A stretch of 64,000 nucleotides of DNA from Rubrivivax sp. (lineage in GTDB: Bacteria; Pseudomonadota; Gammaproteobacteria; Burkholderiales; Burkholderiaceae_C). Numbering within the stretch: the stretch's first letter is position 1; each line of letters begins with the position of its first letter. Positions 34,711 to 43,844 of this stretch are shown piece by piece. Below the pieces are notes generated by a model. The model was not told the DNA's origin. It ran no database searches and saw only the letters and a program-made list of their open reading frames with translations. Made by a program: the position numbers and the translations under genes. The DNA is taken from assembly GCA_016707445.1 (NCBI GenBank), contig JADJHR010000003.1, positions 310,001 through 374,000 on the forward strand. Reading direction: 5' to 3'.

Positions 34711-35697
34711 CCATGAGCCAGCCCTTGCTGCAGGTCCGCAACCTGCGGGTCGAATTCCCCACCCGCCGCGGCACGCTGCTGGCGCTGGACGACATCTCCT
34801 TCGACATCGCGCCGGGCGAGATCCTGGGCGTGGTGGGCGAATCGGGCGCCGGCAAGTCGCTCACCGGCGCGGCCATCATCGGCCTGCTCGAGCCGCCGGG
34901 GCGTGTGGCGGGTGGCCAGATCCTGCTGGACGGCCGGCGCATCGACAAGCTCGACGCCGACCAGATGCGCCAGGTCCGCGGGCGCCAGATCGGGGCCGTG
35001 TTCCAAGACCCGCTGACCTCGCTGAACCCGCTGTACACGGTGGGCCGCCAGCTGATCGAGACCATCCAGACCCATCTGCCGCTGGACGCCAGACAGGCGC
35101 GCGAACGCGCCATCGACCTGCTGCGCCAGACCGGCATCCCGGCGCCCGAGGCGCGCATCGCGCAGTATCCGCACCAGTTCTCGGGCGGCATGCGCCAGCG
35201 CGTGGTGATCGCGCTGGCACTGGCCGCCGAGCCGCGGCTGGTGGTGGCCGACGAGCCGACGACGGCGCTGGACGTGTCGATCCAGGCGCAGATCATCGCG
35301 CTGCTGCGCCGGCTGGCGCGCGACAAGGGCGCGGCGGTGATGCTGATCACGCACGACATGGGCGTGATCGCCGAAACCTGCGACCGCGTGGCGGTGATGT
35401 ACGCCGGCCGCATCGTCGAGATGGGGCCGGTGCGCGACGTGATCCACCAGCCGGCACACCCCTACACGCAGGGGCTGATGGGGTCGATCCCGGCGATGGA
35501 CGAAGACCGCGCGCGGCTGCTGCAGATCGACGGCGCGATGCCGCGCCTGAACGCCATCCCCCGCGGCTGCGCCTTCAATCCGCGCTGCCCACGGGTCTTC
35601 GACCGCTGCCGCGCCGAGCGGCCCGGAACTGCTGCCGGCCACAGCCACGCTGGCGGCCTGCTGGTTGCACGCCGCCATGGCAGAGGGCGCGCCATGA
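34707..35697 (+). pseudogene. Peptide-type ABC ATP-binding protein (DppD-like), one-base frameshift near the C-terminus
   Basis: Walker A GESGAGKS, Q loop AVFQDPLTSLNPL, signature FSGGMRQRVVIA, Walker B LVVADEP and the switch His in LITHDMGV are all intact. The C-terminal Cys-rich segment RGCAFNPRCPRVFDRC is normal. At 35625-35626 an extra G throws the last 25 residues out of frame; without it the protein ends ERPELLPATATLAACWLHA and stops at 35695-35697. As it stands, the frame reads on into the next ATPase and mimics a 695-residue fusion. Confidence 0.88.
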
Positions 35698-36692
35698 CGG
35701 CCCTGGTTCAGGTGCAGGATCTGGCCAAGGTGTTCGACGTCTCGGCACCCTGGCTCAACCGCGTGCTCGAGCGCAAGCCGCGGCAGTTCGTGCATGCGGT
35801 GGACGGGGTCAGCTTCAGCATCGAGCGCGGCCGCACGCTGGCCCTGGTGGGTGAATCGGGCTGCGGCAAGAGCACGGTGGCGCGGCTGCTGGTCGGTCTG
35901 CACGGGCCCAGCGCAGGCAGCGTACGTTTCGACGGGCAGGACACCGCCGAGGTGTTGAAGGGCTCGCAGGTCCAGGCGCTGGCGTTGCGGCGTCGCATGC
36001 AAATGATCTTCCAGGACCCCTATGCCAGCCTGAACCCGCGTTGGCGCGTGCGCGACATCGTGGCCGAGCCGCTGCGCGAGCATGGGCTGCTGCAGGACGT
36101 GCAGGCGATCGACGAGCGCGTGGCCGATTTGCTGCGCTCGGTGGGCATGGCGGCGGCCGATGCGCAGAAGTTTCCGCACCAGTTCTCGGGTGGTCAGCGC
36201 CAGCGCATCTCGATCGCGCGCGCGCTGGCCACGCAACCCGAGTTCCTGGTCTGCGACGAGCCGACCTCGGCGCTGGATGTGTCGGTGCAGGCGCAGGTGC
36301 TGAACATCATGAAGGACCTGCAGCGCGAGCGCGGGCTGACCTACCTGTTCATCAGCCACAACCTGGCGGTGGTGCGCCACGTGGCCGACGACGTGGGCGT
36401 GATGTACCTGGGCCGCCTGGTCGAACTGGCGCCCAAGCAGCGCATCTTCGCCCAGCCGCGCCACCCCTATACGCGCATGCTGCTCGATGCGATCCCCGAC
36501 ATCCAGATGAGCGGCCGCGCGCGCACGCCGGTGCAGGGTGAGGTGCCCAACCCGCTGAGCCCGCCGACCGGCTGCAGCTTTCACCCGCGCTGCCCGGTCG
36601 CCAATGCACGCTGCAGCGCCGAGCGGCCCGTGCTCATCGTTCGCGATGGTGCCCAGGTGGCCTGCCACGCGGTCGAGGAAGGGCGGATCTGA
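35694..36692 (+). CDS. Peptide-type ABC transporter ATP-binding protein (DppF-like)
   Basis: A 332-residue ATPase with Walker A GESGCGKST, Q loop MIFQDPYASLNPRW, signature FSGGQRQRISIA, Walker B FLVCDEP and switch His in FISHNLAVV. The Cys motif GCSFHPRCPVANARC near the C-terminus is that of the DppF/OppF type. Its ATG overlaps the true DppD stop. It ends six bases from the convergent tolA gene. With DppD it drives the peptide-type importer. Confidence 0.93.
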   Translation: MTALVQVQDLAKVFDVSAPWLNRVLERKPRQFVHAVDGVSFSIERGRTLALVGESGCGKSTVARLLVGLHGPSAGSVRFDGQDTAEVLKGSQVQALALRRRMQMIFQDPYASLNPRWRVRDIVAEPLREHGLLQDVQAIDERVADLLRSVGMAAADAQKFPHQFSGGQRQRISIARALATQPEFLVCDEPTSALDVSVQAQVLNIMKDLQRERGLTYLFISHNLAVVRHVADDVGVMYLGRLVELAPKQRIFAQPRHPYTRMLLDAIPDIQMSGRARTPVQGEVPNPLSPPTGCSFHPRCPVANARCSAERPVLIVRDGAQVACHAVEEGRI

Positions 36693-36698
36693 CGCGCC

Positions 36699-37568
36699 CT
36701 ATTCCTGCGGCCTGAAGTCCATGATGATGGTCGACGGCACGCGGCCGTCGATGTCGCGCGGCAAGGTGGCCGTGCGGTCGATGGCGCGCAGCACGGCCTC
36801 GTCCCAGTCCTTGTTGCCGCTGCTGCGCAGCAGCCGCCGCGCGATGATGCTGCCGCTGGGGCCGGCGCGCACCTCGACCTCGGCCGCCGGGTTGCCGACG
36901 ACGGTATCGGTGAACACGATGTTGGGCTTGATCGCTGCCACCAGGCGACCGGTGTAGCTGGCCGATGGGCCGCTGGACTGCGCCGCCGCGCCGGTAGTGG
37001 TGCTGCTGCTCCCGGCCTGGCCCATCATTCGTGCGAGGTTCTTCTGCCGCTGTTCGGCCAGTCGCTTTTCCTCGGCCTTGGCCTTCTCGCGCTGTTCAAG
37101 GGCCAGCTGTTCGCGCTTCCTGGCATCGGCTTCGGCCTTGACCTTGGCTTCGGCCAGCGCCTGCGCCTGGCGTGCCTTGCGCTCGCGTTCCTTCTCGGCG
37201 CGCTCGAGTTCGGCGCGCTCGCGCTCCTTCTTCTGGCGTTCGGCCTTGGCCTGCGCGATGGCGATCTGTGGGTCGGGCTGCACGGGCTCGACCCTGGGCG
37301 GCACGCGGGGTGCCGGTACCGGCACTGGTCGTGGTGCCGGCGCAGGCGATGGGGGGGGCGGTGGGGGGGATAGTGATGGCGCGGCCACCTGCGGCACGGC
37401 CGACCACAGTTCGGCGCTCACGGCATCGGGCGTGCTGGCGCGCCATTGCACCACCGTGGTCAGCGCCAGCAGCAAGGCGGCATGGGCCAGCAGCGCCAGT
37501 GTGGCGCCCGGCAGCAGGCCGGCGGGCCGGCGCGGCAGCAGCAGGTCGCGTGACGCGGCGGCGCTCAA
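36699..37568 (-). CDS. tolA: TolA, envelope-spanning protein of the Tol-Pal system
   Basis: A 289-residue protein with one N-terminal membrane anchor (about residues 18-40), a Pro-rich stretch (68-98), a long Ala/Glu/Lys/Arg helical domain (100-185, with repeats such as AERQKKERERAELERAEKE) and a C-terminal TonB-like domain from about 205 ending TIIMDFRPQE. It links TolQR in the inner membrane to TolB/Pal at the outer membrane. It follows tolR by three bases. A long G run in the Pro-rich part (about 37351-37372) is a place where indels are likely. Confidence 0.92.
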   Translation of the reverse strand: MSAAASRDLLLPRRPAGLLPGATLALLAHAALLLALTTVVQWRASTPDAVSAELWSAVPQVAAPSLSPPPPPPSPAPAPRPVPVPAPRVPPRVEPVQPDPQIAIAQAKAERQKKERERAELERAEKERERKARQAQALAEAKVKAEADARKREQLALEQREKAKAEEKRLAEQRQKNLARMMGQAGSSSTTTGAAAQSSGPSASYTGRLVAAIKPNIVFTDTVVGNPAAEVEVRAGPSGSIIARRLLRSSGNKDWDEAVLRAIDRTATLPRDIDGRVPSTIIMDFRPQE

Positions 37569-37571
37569 GAC

Positions 37572-38736
<1,165 letters not shown>

Positions 38737-38740
<4 letters not shown>

Positions 38741-39174
38741 GTCATGGCGGCGAGCACGGGTTCGGGGATGCGCCGAGGGCGCAGCGTGGTGGCATCGACG
38801 CAGCCGATGCGGATGCGGCCTTCGGTCAGCAGTTGGCCCTGGCACAAGGCCTGTTGCTGGATGACGAACGAGGCGCGCCCCGATTCGACCAGTTGCACCG
38901 TCACGTCGAGCAGGTCGTCCAGCCGCGCCGGACGGCGGTAGCTGACTTGGGTGTCGGTGACGACGAACATGGCGCCGGTGCTGTCCTTCAGGTGCTGCTG
39001 CGACACGCCGCGTTGGCGCAGCCATTCGGTGCGTGCGCGCTCGAAGAACTTCAGGTAGTTGGCGTAGAACACCACACCGCCGGCATCGGTGTCTTCCCAG
39101 TACACCCGCACCGGGTGGTGATAGGGCAGGGCGGGATCGGTCGTGGCGGGGGTAGCGAGAGCGGGCGCAGACAT
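38737..39174 (-). CDS. ybgC: YbgC, acyl-CoA thioesterase of the Tol operon
   Basis: A 145-residue hot-dog-fold thioesterase. The catalytic region RVYWEDTDAGGVVFYANYL has the Asp of the 4-hydroxybenzoyl-CoA thioesterase type, followed by FERARTEWLRQRGV. The start at 39174 fits the family; a GTG or ATG upstream would add unrelated residues. It is the first gene of the ybgC-tolQRA operon and shares a start/stop overlap with tolQ. Confidence 0.93.
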
Positions 39175-39223
39175 CAGCGCGTGAATTATGGCCGACGCTG
39201 TTGACCGGGCCCCATGGCCAGGG

Positions 39224-39649
39224 CTACTGCAGAACGCGCCGATAGACCGGCCCCCACAGCGGATGACCCGCCTCGGCCCGGTTGAGCACAAAGCCGGGGT
39301 CGGCCTGGCGTGCCGCCACGAAGTCGGCCTCGCAGCCGGCCACACGGTCGCTGGTGCACTGGATGAAGGCCAGCAGCTTGTGCGCGCTGGCGCGGTCGCG
39401 CCCGCTGGGCAGGCCGGCGGCCAGCGACTGGCGCAGCAGCTGCTCGGCCTGCGCGTACTGCGCATCGTCGTAGGCGCGCAGGCCGTCGAACAGCGCGCGC
39501 TCTGCGGGCCGGTCGAGCAGATCGATCAGGCCCGGCGGCGCTGCAGGCGTGGCGCAGGCGCCTAGCATCAGAACCAGCACGCACACCAGCGCCACCCGCG
39601 CCACCAGCCGGCAGCCCGCGGGTGCCGGCCCGCCGATGGCGGGCGTCAT
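39224..39649 (-). CDS. tssQ: TssQ-like T6SS-associated lipoprotein
   Basis: A 141-residue lipoprotein: the signal VALVCVLVLMLGACATP places the lipidated Cys after LGA. The mature part has TPR-like helices (FDGLRAYDDAQYAQAEQLL) and the ending HPLWGPVYRRVL, features I associate with TssQ-family proteins of Burkholderiales. Its start overlaps the kinase stop, so the two are one unit. No structural type VI secretion gene is present in the window; the rest of the apparatus must be elsewhere if it exists. Confidence 0.7.
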   Translation of the reverse strand: MTPAIGGPAPAGCRLVARVALVCVLVLMLGACATPAAPPGLIDLLDRPAERALFDGLRAYDDAQYAQAEQLLRQSLAAGLPSGRDRASAHKLLAFIQCTSDRVAGCEADFVAARQADPGFVLNRAEAGHPLWGPVYRRVLQ

Positions 39650-41376
39650 GAGCCGAAGCGGTGCCGCAGCACCACCGGCTTGTCGGCGCTGACCTGCACC
39701 TGCACCTGGTGCGGCGGAAAATCGGCGTTGCGCAGCGTGACCGTGTGCGGGCCCTCGCTCAGGTTCAGGCGCGTCAGCGGTGGCGTGGTGCCTTGCGCCA
39801 CACCATCGACATCGACCTCGCCCCAGGGCGTGACAGCCAGCTGCAGGTCGCCGTTGGACGTGGCAGCGGCCACCGTGGGAGCGACTGCGCTGCTGTCTTC
39901 GCGTTTCGATGCGCGCAGGTCGTTGGCTGTCGCCACCGGCGCGCGGGCGCGCAGCGCCGCGCTGTCGCTGCGTGTCGTCCCGGGTCGCGTCGGCGCCGGT
40001 GGCGCAGTTGCCACTGCGGCCACTGCGGCCACTGTTGCCGGGGCTGGATCGAGTGGTGTCGGCACGGCCGGCGTGGCAGCAGTCTCAGGCGCGGTGGCTG
40101 CCGGCGTCACCGCCAATGCGGGCATCGTGGGCTGGGCCACTGTGGATGGCGCTGCAGTCGCAGGGTGCGGCACCGCCGCCGGTCCACCCAGCGCCAGGCC
40201 CAGCGCCGCGGCCGCCAGCAGCGCGCCGGCGCCCAGCATCCAGGCCGTTGGCGTCGACCGGCGGGTGCGGGTCGAGGCTGCCGCCGGCCCGGCTGCGACG
40301 ACGGCGACCGCCGGCGCCTGCCGGCTGTGCAACCAGCGGCGCAGGTCGCTGCCCAGTTCACTGGCGCAGGTGTAGCGGTCGGCCGGCGCACGGGCCACCA
40401 ACCTTGCCACCATCGCCGACAGGTCTAGCGGGATGCTGGGGTCGATCTGATGCACCGACGGCAAGTCATCGTCCTGCACCGCGCGGTTGATGTCGGCCAG
40501 CGTGCCGCCGCCGAAGGCGCGGCGGCCGGTCAGCAGCTCATGCATCACGACGCCCAGCGAGAACAGGTCGGTGCGGGCGTCGATGCCGGCGCCGGTCAGC
40601 TGCTCGGGCGCGCGGTAGCGCGGCGACCCCAGCACCGCGCCGTCCAGCGCCGGCAAGGCGCCGCCATGCACGATGCGGGCAATGCCGAAATCCAGCACCT
40701 TGGGCCGGTCGCGCCGTTGCAGGAAGATGTTGGCCGGCTTGATGTCGCAATGCACCACGCCGTGCGAATGGGCGTAGGCCAGGGCTTCGGCAATGCGCCG
40801 CACCAGCTGCACGGCCTGGTCGATGCTGGGCCGCCAGCCGTCGGCCAGCGCACATTGCAGGTCGCGGCCGTACAGCCGCTCCATCGCGATGTAGACGCCA
40901 TGCGCCGACAGGCCGGCGTCGTGGATGGTGACGATGTAGCGGTGGCTCAGGCTGGCGGCGGCGCGGGCCTCGTTCAGGAACAGGCCGTCGAGCGACACGC
41001 GCGCTGCCAGGTCCATGTCGAACTGCAGGGTCTTGACCGCCACCGCGCGTGACAGCAGCGGGTCCCAGGCTTCGAACACGGCACCCAGGCCGCCCGCACC
41101 CAGCTGGCGCTTGAGCGCATAACGCCCGATGTGAGACAGCGTGGGCGCGTCGGCCGGGTCAGGCAACTCACCCGGCAGACCGCCGAACCCGGTGACGACA
41201 TCGGGCACCGCGGCATTCGCGCCCGAAGCGTCGGTGACCACGCTGTCGGGCGCAAAGGTGTCGGGGTTGGGCGCGTCGGCCCCCAGCAGGGCGTCGTCCG
41301 CCAGACCGGGCATGGCCACGATGGTGGCTGCAAACTGCGTGCTGGGCGAACCGTCGGCGCGGCCGCGCGAGAACAT
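39646..41376 (-). CDS. Transmembrane Ser/Thr protein kinase with C-terminal PEGA domain
   Basis: A 576-residue protein. The kinase domain covers about residues 85-350: glycine loop LGAGGLGAVFEA, Lys115 in AVKTLQF, catalytic loop VVHCDIKPANIF (209-211 are His-Cys-Asp, a non-RD form) and DFG at 229-231. After a linker comes one membrane segment (WMLGAGALLAAAALGLALGG), an Ala/Pro/Thr-rich stretch and a C-terminal PEGA domain (GEVDVDGVAQGTTPPLTRL). Coupled to a TssQ-like gene, it resembles the PpkA-type kinases that control type VI secretion. The start at 41376 is the best of several; 41430 is possible. Confidence 0.85.
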   Translation of the reverse strand: MFSRGRADGSPSTQFAATIVAMPGLADDALLGADAPNPDTFAPDSVVTDASGANAAVPDVVTGFGGLPGELPDPADAPTLSHIGRYALKRQLGAGGLGAVFEAWDPLLSRAVAVKTLQFDMDLAARVSLDGLFLNEARAAASLSHRYIVTIHDAGLSAHGVYIAMERLYGRDLQCALADGWRPSIDQAVQLVRRIAEALAYAHSHGVVHCDIKPANIFLQRRDRPKVLDFGIARIVHGGALPALDGAVLGSPRYRAPEQLTGAGIDARTDLFSLGVVMHELLTGRRAFGGGTLADINRAVQDDDLPSVHQIDPSIPLDLSAMVARLVARAPADRYTCASELGSDLRRWLHSRQAPAVAVVAAGPAAASTRTRRSTPTAWMLGAGALLAAAALGLALGGPAAVPHPATAAPSTVAQPTMPALAVTPAATAPETAATPAVPTPLDPAPATVAAVAAVATAPPAPTRPGTTRSDSAALRARAPVATANDLRASKREDSSAVAPTVAAATSNGDLQLAVTPWGEVDVDGVAQGTTPPLTRLNLSEGPHTVTLRNADFPPHQVQVQVSADKPVVLRHRFGS

Positions 41377-41615
41377 CTTGGCTGTCACGAAGGCCAGCTT
41401 AAGCGGGTGGCGGCGCTGATGTGCCACCAAAAGCGTGTGCTGGCCCGGCTGGTTAACGGCTTGTCACCGTTTGTGCCGGGCTGACGTGTGTTTCGCACAC
41501 CCCGATCCTTGGGGGCACCTCAGCCCACGGTGGGTTCATCGGCGCAGGCCCGGAACGCGCCCAGCATCGACAATGCCGGCTTTCGATCGTGCGGCTGCCG
41601 GCCGCCCCTGTGCCG
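41377..41615. other. Divergent intergenic region between kinase and aminotransferase genes
   Basis: These 239 bases hold both divergent promoters. A small hairpin gtgtg-tttcg-cacac lies at 41486-41500. No recognisable regulator site or convincing promoter was found. Confidence 0.4.
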
Positions 41616-42812
41616 ATGTCCATCTCCCATTCAGATTCCGCCCCCTTGCGCCTGGCTGCGCGAACCGCTCGCATCGAGCCGTTTCGTGTGATGGAGCTCG
41701 TCAAGCGCGCGCGTGAACTCGAGCGTGCCGGCCGCTCGATCATTCACCTGAGCATCGGTGAGCCCGATTTCACCGCCGCCGCACCGGTGGTGCAGGCGCT
41801 GGCGACAGCGGTCGACGCCGGCAGCACCGGCTACACCGCGGCGCTGGGCCTGCAGCCCTTGCGCGAGGCCATCGCCCGCCACTGCCATGACAGTTACGAC
41901 GTCGACCTCGACCCGGCGCGGGTGGTGGTCACGGCCGGGGCATCGGGTGCCCTGCTCCTGGCCTGCTGTGCCTTGGTCGACCCGGGTGCGCAGGTGCTGA
42001 TGGCCGACCCCTGCTATCCCTGCAACCGGCACTTCGTCAGCGCCTTCGACGGCGTGCCGGTGACGATCCCGGTCGGGCCGGCGTCACGCTTTCAGCTTGT
42101 CGCGGCAACTGTTGCTTCACACTGGAGTGACGCCGTGCGCGGTGTCTTGCTGGCCACGCCCAGCAACCCCACGGGCACGTCGATCGCGTTCGATGAATTG
42201 GGCCGCCTGGTTGATGTGGCGCGCGAGCGCGGCGGCTTCACGCTGGTCGACGAGATCTACCTCGACCTGTCGTACGGCCAGCGGCCGCGCAGCGCGGTGG
42301 CGTTGGGGGACGACGTGCTGGTGGCCGGCAGCTTCTCGAAGTTCTTCCACATGACCGGCTGGCGGCTGGGCTGGCTGGTGGTGCCGCCGGCGCTGGTGGC
42401 CACGTTCGAGAAACTGGCGCAGAACCTGTTCATCTGCCCGTCGGCGCTGGCCCAGCATGCGGCACTGGCCTGCTTCGAGCCCGAGGCCATGGCCATCTAC
42501 CGCCAGCGGCGCGATGAGTTCCAGGCGCGGCGCGACTACATCGTGCCGGCCATGCGCGAGCTGGGTTTTGGCGTCCCGGTCGAGCCCGACGGCGCGTTCT
42601 ACGTCTACCTGGACGCCAGCGCCATCGGCCCCGACAGCACGCTGCTGGCGACACAGATGCTGGAGCAGGCGGGCGTGGCGCTGGTGCCCGGCGCCGATTT
42701 CGGCAGCCATGAACCGCAGCGCTACCTGCGCCTGTCGTACGCCGCCAGCATGGACCAGTTACACGAGGCGGTGCACCGCCTGCGCCATTGGCTGCAGGAC
42801 CGGCGGGCCTGA
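41616..42812 (+). CDS. Class I/II pyridoxal-phosphate aminotransferase
   Basis: A 398-residue cytoplasmic enzyme. The PLP Lys lies in AGSFSKFFHMTGWRLGWLV, which is the aspartate-aminotransferase-type signature, and the N-terminal IIHLSIGEPDF and central LLATPSNPTGT are typical. ATG 41616 is preferred over earlier in-frame starts because the family begins near MSISHSDSAPLRLAART. It converges on nusB. The substrate pair cannot be set from sequence; aspartate, alanine or aromatic amino acids are options. Confidence 0.92.
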   Translation: MSISHSDSAPLRLAARTARIEPFRVMELVKRARELERAGRSIIHLSIGEPDFTAAAPVVQALATAVDAGSTGYTAALGLQPLREAIARHCHDSYDVDLDPARVVVTAGASGALLLACCALVDPGAQVLMADPCYPCNRHFVSAFDGVPVTIPVGPASRFQLVAATVASHWSDAVRGVLLATPSNPTGTSIAFDELGRLVDVARERGGFTLVDEIYLDLSYGQRPRSAVALGDDVLVAGSFSKFFHMTGWRLGWLVVPPALVATFEKLAQNLFICPSALAQHAALACFEPEAMAIYRQRRDEFQARRDYIVPAMRELGFGVPVEPDGAFYVYLDASAIGPDSTLLATQMLEQAGVALVPGADFGSHEPQRYLRLSYAASMDQLHEAVHRLRHWLQDRRA

Positions 42813-42820
42813 GCAGGCCA

Positions 42821-42838
42821 GAGGCCAGCGCCGGCCTC
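42821..42838. terminator. Hairpin between convergent aminotransferase and nusB
   Basis: The arms gaggcc and ggcctc pair around a six-base loop in the short gap between two convergent genes. No T tract follows on either strand, so termination is only suggested by position. Confidence 0.35.
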
Positions 42839-43361
42839 AGCCTGGCGGCGGTTTTCCCCGCGCTGTGCGCGGTGCCGCCACCTCGGCCGGGCGCAGGTCG
42901 GCGGCGGCCTTGTCGAGCACGCCGTTGACGTACTTGTGGCCGTCGGTGCCACCGAAGCTCTTGGCCACTTCAACCGCCTCGTTGATGACCACGCGGTAGG
43001 GCACGTCCAGGCAATGTGTCAGCTCGTAGGCGCCGATCATCAAAACGCTGTGTTCCACCGGCGACAGCAGCTTGGTGCGGCGGTCGACGTGACGCGCCAG
43101 CACGGCGTCCAGCCCGGCGGCCTCGGCGATGCAGCCGTGCAGCAGCGCGTCGAAATGGGCGCGGTCGCACTTGGCGAAATCATCTTGCTCGCGAATGTGG
43201 GCGTCGATCACGGCCGCCTCTTCACCCGACACCAGCCATTGGTACAGGCCCTGCAGCGCAAATTCGCGCGAGCGGCGCCGCGCCGAACGCGCTGCCGGCT
43301 TGCGTGGAACTTTGGCCGCCGCCGCTGCTGCAGACTTGTCGTCGACCGAAGGATCGCTCAC
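42837..43361 (-). CDS. nusB: NusB, transcription antitermination protein
   Basis: A 174-residue RNA-binding protein. The helical core begins RRRSREFALQGLYQWL and ends near VPYRVVINEAVEVAKSFGGT with GHKYVNGVLDKAA, both typical of NusB. A Lys/Arg/Ala-rich N-terminal extension of about 30 residues is common in this order. It binds boxA in rRNA leaders together with NusE. Its start overlaps the ribH stop. Confidence 0.95.
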   Translation of the reverse strand: MSDPSVDDKSAAAAAAKVPRKPAARSARRRSREFALQGLYQWLVSGEEAAVIDAHIREQDDFAKCDRAHFDALLHGCIAEAAGLDAVLARHVDRRTKLLSPVEHSVLMIGAYELTHCLDVPYRVVINEAVEVAKSFGGTDGHKYVNGVLDKAAADLRPAEVAAPRTARGKPPPG

Positions 43362-43822
43362 CCGAGCTCCTCCAGCAGGTTGGCCATCTCCACCGCCACG
43401 CGGGCGGCGTCACTGCCCTTTTCGTCGACCCGGGCCCAGGCCTGAGCCTCTGACTCGACCGTGAGGATGGCATTGGCGATCGGGATCTGGTGGTCGAGCG
43501 ACACCCGCGTCACGCCGGCGCCGCTTTCGTTGGCCACCAGTTCGAAGTGGTAGGTCTCGCCGCGAATGATGCAGCCCAGCGCCACCAGCGCGTCGTAGTC
43601 ACCGCTGTCGGCCATGGTCTTCAGCGCCACCGCCACCTCCAGCGCGCCGGGCACGGTGCAATGCGTGATGTCGCGGTCGGCAACCTGCAGCCGTGCCAGT
43701 TCGGCCAGGCAGGCCTGCGCCAGCTTGTCGGTGATGTCCTGGTTGAAGCGGGCCTGGACCACGCCGATGCGCAGCCCGGCACCGGCCAGTTCACCCGCGC
43801 TTCCCTTGTTTGCAGCCAACAC
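43358..43822 (-). CDS. ribH: RibH, 6,7-dimethyl-8-ribityllumazine synthase
   Basis: A 154-residue enzyme starting at GTG. It has the substrate strand VVQARFNQDITDKL, the VPGALEVAVALKTM loop and ALGCIIRGETYHFELVANES with the catalytic His. It joins the butanone phosphate made by RibB to the RibD product, the penultimate step of riboflavin synthesis. It lies between ribBX and nusB on the same strand, 22 bases after ribBX. Confidence 0.95.
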   Translation of the reverse strand: MLAANKGSAGELAGAGLRIGVVQARFNQDITDKLAQACLAELARLQVADRDITHCTVPGALEVAVALKTMADSGDYDALVALGCIIRGETYHFELVANESGAGVTRVSLDHQIPIANAILTVESEAQAWARVDEKGSDAARVAVEMANLLEELG

Positions 43823-43844
43823 TCGAGTTCGATCCCTTGCAGGT

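Noticed and set aside
34707..36692. A natural fusion of two ABC ATPases (695 residues)
   Set aside because: The joint is out of frame for the DppD C-terminus; removing one G at 35625-35626 restores a normal DppD stop that overlaps the DppF ATG, so the fusion is an artefact of an indel.
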